A DNA stretch of 64,000 nucleotides, taken from Psychrobacter sp. Cmf 22.2. GTDB taxonomy: Bacteria; Pseudomonadota; Gammaproteobacteria; Pseudomonadales; Moraxellaceae. This document shows, one piece after another, positions 58,482-64,000 of the stretch (within the stretch, counting starts at the first letter, position 1; each line of letters starts with the position of its first letter). The stretch covers positions 186,001 through 250,000 of the forward strand of contig NZ_MRYA01000002.1 of assembly GCF_001921745.1 (NCBI RefSeq). The letters run 5' to 3'. A program made the translations under genes and the position numbers. The notes below the pieces were generated by a model that saw only the letters and a program-made list of their open reading frames with translations, made no database searches and had not been told where the DNA came from.

Positions 58482-59699
58482 TTAGGCGGCGCTGCTTAAC
58501 GAACGCTCTAAGATACGACGTGATACTTCTAAGTCATTGTTACCATGTTCGCCCAGTTTTACCATGTTATGCGCTTCAAGCTGCTTGATGATAGGGTCAA
58601 TCGCTGACTCATCTAATTGGGCATCTGCTAAGCTAACTGGTAGGCCAAGGCTACGGAAGAAGTTCTCAGTCTTAACAATAGCAGTCTCAATGATGCTGTC
58701 TTCGTCTTGTTTTGTATCAGTATTGCTATCGATGGCCCAAACGTTACGTGCATATTGAAGTAACTTGTCTTTTTTGCTTTCTTTGAGCTCGCGCAGTACT
58801 GATGGTAATAAAATAGTAAGGGTGCGGGCATGGTCAATGCTATGTAATGACGTTAATTCATGGCCAACCATGTGTGTCGTCCAATCTTGTGGTACACCAG
58901 TGCCAATTAGGCCGTTAAGCGCCATGGTAGCTGTCCACATAATATTCTTACGTGTTTCTAGATTCTCTGGATCATCTTTAACCGCTGCGCCTTCTTCAAT
59001 CAAAATCTTAAGTAAGCTCTCAGCAAAGGCATCTTGTACTTTTGCATTGAATGAATAAGTCAGATATTGTTCCATTACATGGACAAAGGCATCCGCAACA
59101 CCGTTCATTACCTGACGTTCAGGTAATGTGAGGGTCTTAGTCGGATCAAGAATTGAGAACTTAGGGAAGACTAGTGGACTACGGAAAGGAAGTTTTGCTT
59201 GGCGCTCACTATGGTTGACCACGCCGCCATTGTTCATCTCAGAACCCGTCGCTGGAATAGTTAGCACGGCACCTAAATCGACAGCAGTGTCTATGTTTGC
59301 ACAGCCGCTAAGTAGTGCATCCCATGCTTTTTCACGTGAGACGGTGCTGTCATCTTCGTTAAGTGAAGATACGAGTGCGACAAATTTACTACCATCAATG
59401 ACTGACCCACCGCCAACTGCCAATAGAAAGTCGATATTGTGTTCATTGACCATATCAGCAGCTTTGAGCAAAGTATTAAACTCTGGATTTGGTTCGATAC
59501 CGCCAAACTCAAAGACTTCGCGACTACCACTCGCTGCTAGCGCTGTCCTAACTTCGCCTAAAGTACCAGTGCGTTCAGCGGAACCGCCACCATAAGTAAT
59601 CAGTACTTTTGCATCGTTAGGCACTAGGTCTGATAGTTTCTCAATTTGGCCTTCACCAAAGACAATACGTACTGGGTTGTAATATTGAAAATTGTTCAT
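58482..59699 (-). CDS. Iron-type (group III) alcohol dehydrogenase, YqhD/BDH-like
   Basis: The N-terminal MNNFQYYNPVRIVFGEGQIEKLSDLVP, the GGGSAERTG and AVGGGSVIDGSKFVAL dinucleotide segments, and metal ligands in NGVADAFVHVMEQYLT and MVGHELTSLHSIDHARTL mark the butanol-dehydrogenase/YqhD branch, usually NADPH-dependent aldehyde reductases that detoxify short-chain and lipid-derived aldehydes. The frame can be opened at 59750, but AGGA seven bases before ATG 59699 supports the shorter start. A TetR-type palindrome lies 109 bp upstream. It heads a run with the reductase, DJ-1-like and GST genes. Confidence 0.92.
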   Translation of the reverse strand: MNNFQYYNPVRIVFGEGQIEKLSDLVPNDAKVLITYGGGSAERTGTLGEVRTALAASGSREVFEFGGIEPNPEFNTLLKAADMVNEHNIDFLLAVGGGSVIDGSKFVALVSSLNEDDSTVSREKAWDALLSGCANIDTAVDLGAVLTIPATGSEMNNGGVVNHSERQAKLPFRSPLVFPKFSILDPTKTLTLPERQVMNGVADAFVHVMEQYLTYSFNAKVQDAFAESLLKILIEEGAAVKDDPENLETRKNIMWTATMALNGLIGTGVPQDWTTHMVGHELTSLHSIDHARTLTILLPSVLRELKESKKDKLLQYARNVWAIDSNTDTKQDEDSIIETAIVKTENFFRSLGLPVSLADAQLDESAIDPIIKQLEAHNMVKLGEHGNNDLEVSRRILERSLSSAA

Positions 59700-60099
59700 A
59701 AGATTCCTAAAATTCATTGGGTATGTATGGATTGTGCGTATAGTTTGCAAAAGCGAATAAGAAAATTATCCAAATCGTTTTTGCGTATGTGGGCATTCTA
59801 CACGAATTAGACCGGTCGTCTAGTAGTGTTTACAAAACTCTCGTATTTATAATTTATGTGAAACTGATTATAAAAATGAGAAGGCGAAAATCTTCGCGCA
59901 GAACTTAGGGTGAAAGTCTAATAGCACATATGCTGTTAAGCGCTACTTAGATTATTTTGAGAGTGGCTTAGTTAGAACTAGAGTTAGGTGACCGGAGACA
60001 AGTAAAGAAACCTATCAAAAGATAGTAGATTTTAAAAATATTTTTGCAAAATCGAGGTTAAGTATAGAAAAGAGCTAGGTATAGAGCAAAGAGCCGCTA
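59700..60099. promoter_or_regulatory. Promoter region of the detoxification run
   Basis: Apart from the TetR-type operator at 59808-59822, these 400 bases between the alcohol dehydrogenase gene and the tetR stop contain no gene. The AT-rich stretch after the operator should hold the minus-strand promoter. Confidence 0.45.
59808..59822. promoter_or_regulatory. TetR-type operator, copy 1
   Basis: TAGAC-CGGTC-GTCTA is a palindrome with perfect outer arms and an inner GACCGGTC palindrome. It lies upstream of the alcohol dehydrogenase run. It differs by one base from the site at 60946-60960. Confidence 0.7.
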
Positions 60100-60732
60100 T
60101 TAGCGGCCCATCTCAGTAGTCGTCATTTGCCATACTTCTGCAAGTGGTGTATTGGTTTGACTAATTTTAGCAATCAAGCTTGCACCAAGCCATGCAAAGT
60201 ACCAACGCTTTGCTACGCTTTCGGCAGCGATATTATCGAGTTGTGGTACAGAGTTATCTGCCCAGCCCGCTTTGATTTGTTCGGCAAGCCAACTGATGGT
60301 TTGCTGGTAACCGGCGTAAAGTACTTTACGCATGGGCTCTGACATATCGGCAACCTCCGCACTAAGCTTAACGACCAAGCATTTTTCATGATCACAGCCA
60401 TTTTGCTGGGTGTCATACCAGCTTTGAAAGTAATCATAAAGCTTTTGCTGCGCGCTGATGTCTTGTGCGCCAATAGTCTCAAGACGTTTCTTATACTTGG
60501 TAAAGTAATGATTGATAATAGCTTCACCAAACGCTTCTTTTGAAGCGAAGTAATGGTAAAAAGACCCTTTAGGGACGCCTGCCGTGTCTAGTATCTGCTT
60601 GATACCGACAGCAGTAAAGCCCTTCTGCGCAATCAGTTGGTAGCCTATCGCTAGGAGGTGAGCCCTAGTATCTAATGGAGCAATATTTGATGGTTCAATA
60701 TTTGATGGTGTAGCAGTTTTAGTAATAGACAT
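60100..60732 (-). CDS. TetR-family repressor, NemR/AcuR-like
   Basis: The N-terminal DNA-binding domain is complete: LLAIGYQLIAQKGFTAVGIKQILDTAGVPKGSFYHYFASKEAFGEAIINHYF. The C-terminal part contains NGCDHEKCLVVKLSAEVADMSEPMRKVL with two cysteines nine to ten residues before a conserved acidic segment, reminiscent of NemR, which senses electrophiles through cysteines. The neighbours are all aldehyde or electrophile detoxification genes, and two matching palindromes flank the gene, so it is probably their repressor. AAGGAG lies upstream of the ATG with a long spacer. Confidence 0.85.
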   Translation of the reverse strand: MSITKTATPSNIEPSNIAPLDTRAHLLAIGYQLIAQKGFTAVGIKQILDTAGVPKGSFYHYFASKEAFGEAIINHYFTKYKKRLETIGAQDISAQQKLYDYFQSWYDTQQNGCDHEKCLVVKLSAEVADMSEPMRKVLYAGYQQTISWLAEQIKAGWADNSVPQLDNIAAESVAKRWYFAWLGASLIAKISQTNTPLAEVWQMTTTEMGR

Positions 60733-61120
60733 AAAAGTTATGTTCTCCTTAGAACACTATTCTTTAGTTTTATAATTATATTAGTATAAGAATTTTGAAA
60801 TAAGATATCAGGTCATAGCGCTTAAAAACATTGCGTAGTGCCATGTAGTGCTATATTACATGAGTATAATTTTATAAAAGTTACGTTTTATCAACAATGT
60901 TTAAAGCTGAAGCAGTCTTGTTTCGTTTAACTTCTATGTTACCATTAGACCAGTCGTCTAGCAAGCTTAGCTTCTGACTCAATAGCTTTATCATCTATAT
61001 AAGGTATATAGTCTAGAATCTTGCTAGCGCTTTTTTATGATTTTCGCAAAATATTTTATAAAGAATAATTTGAATTAACATCACACTAATAATTATCACA
61101 ACTAATTAAGGATAGTAGTT
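60733..61120. promoter_or_regulatory. Divergent promoter region of tetR and the aldehyde dehydrogenase gene
   Basis: A 388-bp AT-rich region with the second TetR-type operator at 60946-60960, roughly midway between the two divergent starts. No gene is seen in it. Confidence 0.5.
60946..60960. promoter_or_regulatory. TetR-type operator, copy 2
   Basis: TAGAC-CAGTC-GTCTA, identical to the site at 59808 except for one central base. It lies between divergent tetR and the aldehyde dehydrogenase gene and could control both. Confidence 0.7.
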
Positions 61121-62611
61121 ATGACAACCAATAATACTGATAGCAATAACAACGCTTATAGCGACTTTCATTTGCAGTATATTGCAGGTGAGTGGCAGAG
61201 CGGACAAGATGACAGCATCAATACTGATATCAATCCATATAATGGCGACACGCTGGTCGAGATTAAACAGGCTACCAGTAAGCAGCTTGATGAAGCCTAT
61301 CAAGCGGCAAATGCGGCACAAAAAGAATGGGCGCAAAAGACACCAGCTGAGCGTGCCAGTTTAATGTATAACGTCGTCAATATTTTAGATCAGCGTCAAG
61401 ATGAAATAGTCGATTGGCTCATCAAAGAGTCGGGCAGTACGCGCATTAAAGCAATGGTCGAGTTCGGTAGTGCGCGTGCGATCACGCTTGAAGCTGCTAC
61501 TTTTCCTAACCGCATGCATGGTGAGATTCGTCCATCGAATACGCCAGGCAAAGAGAACTTTGTCTACCGTGAGCCAATCGGGGTCGTAGCGGTTATTAGC
61601 CCATGGAACTTTCCGTTACACCTTACCCAGCGCTCTATTGCACCAGCGCTCGCACTTGGTAATGCGGTCGTACTTAAACCTGCCAGTGACACACCTATTA
61701 CGGGGGGCTTATTGCTCGCCAAAATATTTGAAGAAGCGGGTCTGCCAAAAGGATTACTCAACGTCGTCGTTGGTGCTGGTAGTGAGATTGGTGATGCTAT
61801 CGTCACGCATGATATTGCAAGTTTTGTCTCATTTACTGGTTCGACCTCAGTCGGCAAGCATATTGGCGAGCTGGCCAACGGTGGCGATTACCTCAAACAG
61901 GTCGCGCTTGAGCTGGGCGGTAACAGTCCATTTGTGGTATTAAAAGATGCTGATATCGAGCAAGCGGTAAAAGCGGCAGCCTTTGGTAAGTTTTTGCATC
62001 AAGGTCAAATCTGTATCGCTATCAATCGTATTATCGTTGAAGACGAGATTTATGATGAATTTGTAGAGCGTTTCTTAGTGCACGTCAAGACTTTAAATGT
62101 TGGTGATCCAAGTAAACAGGACACAGCAGTCGGTCCAATTATCAATGAAAAACAAGTCAAATCACTGAAAGAAAAAATCGCTAAAGCACAAAAAGAAGGT
62201 GCCAACATGATTTTGAGTGGTGAGATTAAAGGTCAAGTAGTGCCGCCGCACATTTTTACCGAAGTGACTCGCGAGATGGATTTATCGTGTAATGAAGTAT
62301 TTGGACCAGTGGTCGGTATCATCCGTGCTAAAGATGAAGACGATGCATTGTCGATCGCCAACGCTTCTATGTATGGTTTGTCTAGTGCTGTATTTACATC
62401 GGACATGCAAAAAGGTCTGCGTTTTGCCCGCGGTATCAGAGCTGGCATGACTCATATTAATGATATCTCAGTCAACGATGAGAGTAATGTACCGTTTGGC
62501 GGTGAGAAAAACTCAGGTATTGGCCGCTTCAATGGTGAATGGATACTCGAAGAGTTTACCAGAACGCATTGGATATCAGTACAGAACGAACCACGTCAGT
62601 ATCCATTTTAA
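61121..62611 (+). CDS. NAD(P)-dependent aldehyde dehydrogenase
   Basis: Oxidises an aldehyde to the acid. The core signatures are [76 protein letters not shown] (general-base Glu), the nucleophile in [15 protein letters not shown] (Cys near residue 298) and [14 protein letters not shown]. The sequence resembles benzaldehyde/salicylaldehyde-type enzymes such as NahF or YfmT, but the substrate is not fixed by sequence. AAGGA precedes the ATG. With the divergent TetR gene and the reductases it completes an aldehyde detoxification island. Confidence 0.93.
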   Translation: MTTNNTDSNNNAYSDFHLQYIAGEWQSGQDDSINTDINPYNGDTLVEIKQATSKQLDEAYQAANAAQKEWAQKTPAERASLMYNVVNILDQRQDEIVDWLIKESGSTRIKAMVEFGSARAITLEAATFPNRMHGEIRPSNTPGKENFVYREPIGVVAVISPWNFPLHLTQRSIAPALALGNAVVLKPASDTPITGGLLLAKIFEEAGLPKGLLNVVVGAGSEIGDAIVTHDIASFVSFTGSTSVGKHIGELANGGDYLKQVALELGGNSPFVVLKDADIEQAVKAAAFGKFLHQGQICIAINRIIVEDEIYDEFVERFLVHVKTLNVGDPSKQDTAVGPIINEKQVKSLKEKIAKAQKEGANMILSGEIKGQVVPPHIFTEVTREMDLSCNEVFGPVVGIIRAKDEDDALSIANASMYGLSSAVFTSDMQKGLRFARGIRAGMTHINDISVNDESNVPFGGEKNSGIGRFNGEWILEEFTRTHWISVQNEPRQYPF

Positions 62612-62638
62612 TAGCATTAGGTCTCATTGAGACAGATG

Positions 62639-62667
62639 AAAAAGACCGCTCCAATAGCGGTCTTTTT
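62639..62667. terminator. Terminator after the aldehyde dehydrogenase gene
   Basis: Perfect 12-bp arms, AAAAAGACCGCT (62639-62650) and AGCGGTCTTTTT (62656-62667), with a 5-base loop. A- and T-runs on the two sides allow use from both convergent genes. Confidence 0.85.
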
Positions 62668-62713
62668 GTGCGAGTCTTGCATCTAAACATCAGTCATCTT
62701 ATATATGGCAGTG

Positions 62714-62944
62714 CTAATGAGAATGAAAACCTAGCAGAGCGCCAATCTCTTCGACAGTCATATTCCTGACGAGTGCTTGCTCTTCTACTGATAAGCGATT
62801 GGTATGTTCTTTTATCATCGTATGAATGCTACGAGAGATCTCAGAGGTCGTCGCATAATACATTTGTGGCTGCTCTTTTGTAAGGATCATCAAAAACTTA
62901 TTGACGATTTTGCGCTTTTCTTCCGGTGCATTTTCTTCAGTCAT
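62714..62944 (-). CDS. Small conserved-looking protein of unknown function
   Basis: A 76-residue, probably cytoplasmic and helical product, with a charged N-terminus and the segments KIVNKFLMILTKEQPQMYYATTSEISRSI and MTVEEIGALLGFHSH. No family is recognised. AGGAG lies 7 bases before the ATG, which makes it a likely real gene. It is divergent from nnrS, and the intergenic space holds a 35-bp palindrome, so it may share nitric oxide control with nnrS. Confidence 0.65.
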   Translation of the reverse strand: MTEENAPEEKRKIVNKFLMILTKEQPQMYYATTSEISRSIHTMIKEHTNRLSVEEQALVRNMTVEEIGALLGFHSH

Positions 62945-63055
62945 AGTATTCTCCTAGAAGTGAACCATTTAAGCAGTCAAGCTTATGACAGTCAATGCTA
63001 GGAGTGTAATGTCCATGATGAAGGAGCATTAATGTTCATAGCTATTCATTGTATA

Positions 63056-63090
63056 ATTTATAAGATTCATATAGTATGAATCTTATAAAT
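63056..63090. promoter_or_regulatory. 35-bp palindrome upstream of nnrS, NsrR-operator-like
   Basis: Perfect 16-bp arms, ATTTATAAGATTCATA (63056-63071) and TATGAATCTTATAAAT (63075-63090), flank TAG. Its inner 23 bases read as two 11-base halves, AAGATTCATAT and GTATGAATCTT, around one base. This is the layout of NsrR operators (half-site AAGATGCATTT as known from enterics; 9 of 11 bases agree). It sits just ahead of nnrS, a usual NsrR target. Confidence 0.65.
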
Positions 63091-63100
63091 ATTTTTTTAT

Positions 63101-64000
63101 ATGACTGAGAAAGTAGTTATGCAATCTATCAATTTGCCTAGTAAGCCGCCAAGCTCTCCGCACTCTATTCTGAATTTAAGCTTTCGCATATTTTTTAGTG
63201 GTGCGGCATTGTTCGCTATCATAACGATGGCGTTATGGGCATTTGTATTTACCGGTCATACTGACATAGAGGCACAGGAGCTAAACCCACTATATTGGCA
63301 CGGTCATGAGATGATTTATGGTTATGCCTTGGCAGTGGTGGCGGGGTTTTTGTTGACAGCGGTAAAGACTTGGACAGGAGTGATGATGCCACATGGCTAT
63401 AAGCTACTGGCTATTTTTACTTGCTGGCTTTTGGCACGACTTAGCTGGTTTGCTTTTGGTTTTGGAATGACGGTTGCGGGTAGTAGTGTACCGTTATTAC
63501 ATGCTGCTGCAATTTTTGATTTATTGTTTATCGGCTCGATGGCTTTTGTTATTTTTCGAGCAGTATTGCAAGTCAAGCAATATAAGCAGATGGGTATATT
63601 GGCAAAGCTGGCTTTATTAACTTTAGGCAACGGATTGTGTTATTGGGGTATTATCAATGCTGATATGAGTACGACTAAAATAGGTATTTACTTAGGTTTT
63701 TACTTAATTATCGGCTTGGTATTGACCATTGGCAGGCGCGTTGTACCATTCTTTATTGAACGTGGTCTTAGCATAACAAATTCTGAGGGCATTAGAGAAA
63801 CGGTGAATTTGCGTAATAACAAAGTACAAGATGTCGCCAGTCTGTTATTTTTTTTAGCTTTTTTTATCGTTGATTTGTTTTATCCTAATAAGTACTTGCT
63901 TAGCATTACAGCGCTTGGGGTAGCAGTAGTCAATATCGTGCGCCTAATTGGTTGGTATCATCACGGTATTTGGCAAAAGCCCTTATTATGGTCGCTATAT
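63101..64000 (+). CDS. nnrS: NnrS-family haem-copper membrane protein, 3' end cut by window
   Basis: The frame is open to the right edge. The visible 300 residues show repeated membrane helices and the NnrS hallmarks: FRIFFSGAALFAIITMALWAF, NPLYWHGHEMIYGYALAVVAGFLLTAVKTWTG, LARLSWFAFGFG, LIIGLVLTIGRRVVPFFIERG and IVRLIGWYHHGIWQKPLLW. NnrS proteins protect cells against nitric oxide and are usually under NsrR or NnrR control. The start is ATG 63101 or the in-frame ATG 63119 (MQSINLPSK); GAGAAAG between them could serve the second. A strong palindrome lies 10 bp upstream. Confidence 0.88.
   Translation, partial: MTEKVVMQSINLPSKPPSSPHSILNLSFRIFFSGAALFAIITMALWAFVFTGHTDIEAQELNPLYWHGHEMIYGYALAVVAGFLLTAVKTWTGVMMPHGYKLLAIFTCWLLARLSWFAFGFGMTVAGSSVPLLHAAAIFDLLFIGSMAFVIFRAVLQVKQYKQMGILAKLALLTLGNGLCYWGIINADMSTTKIGIYLGFYLIIGLVLTIGRRVVPFFIERGLSITNSEGIRETVNLRNNKVQDVASLLFFLAFFIVDLFYPNKYLLSITALGVAVVNIVRLIGWYHHGIWQKPLLWSLY

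Overview
The window reads as a chromosomal segment of a psychrotolerant gammaproteobacterium of the Moraxellaceae, most likely Psychrobacter. This is inferred from low-to-moderate G+C, Acinetobacter-like pca/pob and dca-type catabolic genes, a DcaP-type porin, a large acyl desaturase and housekeeping genes of Moraxellaceae character. No database search was possible. There is no rRNA, CRISPR array, prophage or intact insertion sequence. One tRNA and one probable transposase remnant are present.

Layout. 1-3.4 kb: end of a protocatechuate/4-hydroxybenzoate operon (pcaD-pcaC fusion, pcaH, pcaG, pobA). 3.6-9.5 kb: a one-directional cluster joining a biotin carboxyl carrier protein, a biotin carboxylase and the three 5-oxoprolinase proteins PxpB, PxpC and PxpA to a tiny membrane ORF, a second carrier-like protein without the biotin lysine, and a class II aldolase-like protein. 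9.8-14.5 kb: a TonB-like protein, then a minus-strand group of HupE/UreJ-like protein, TPR protein, small lipoprotein and a decayed DUF4331 gene. 15.3-19.8 kb: four minus-strand genes matching the complete beta-hydroxyaspartate cycle (bhcABCD), which turns glyoxylate and glycine into oxaloacetate. It is followed by a transposase remnant and an NAD malic enzyme.

22.6-33.9 kb: a carboxylate or dicarboxylate beta-oxidation island: IclR regulator, AAHS-type transporter, acyl-CoA dehydrogenase, and divergently enoyl-CoA hydratase, 3-hydroxyacyl-CoA dehydrogenase, thiolase, acyl-CoA ligase, thioesterase and porin. A shared palindromic box (core CGCTATGCGGTA) lies in front of iclR and twice in the divergent promoter, so these genes are probably one regulon.

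34-55.7 kb: mostly housekeeping genes: tRNA(CAU), pteridine reductase, cca, maeB, selO, acyl desaturase, glycerophosphodiesterase, a lipoprotein, PduO-type adenosyltransferase, cysS, two tandemly duplicated MscS channels, guaB, glmM, pdxH. 55.8-62.6 kb: an electrophile/aldehyde detoxification island (GST, DJ-1/PfpI protein, enone-reductase-like protein, iron-type alcohol dehydrogenase, TetR regulator, aldehyde dehydrogenase) with two matching TetR-type operators. The window ends in an nnrS gene preceded by a 35-bp palindrome that looks like an NsrR (nitric oxide) operator.

The strongest leads are the split urea-carboxylase-like Pxp/BC/BCCP cluster with its lysine-less carrier protein, the bhc cluster, and three operator families that define local regulons.
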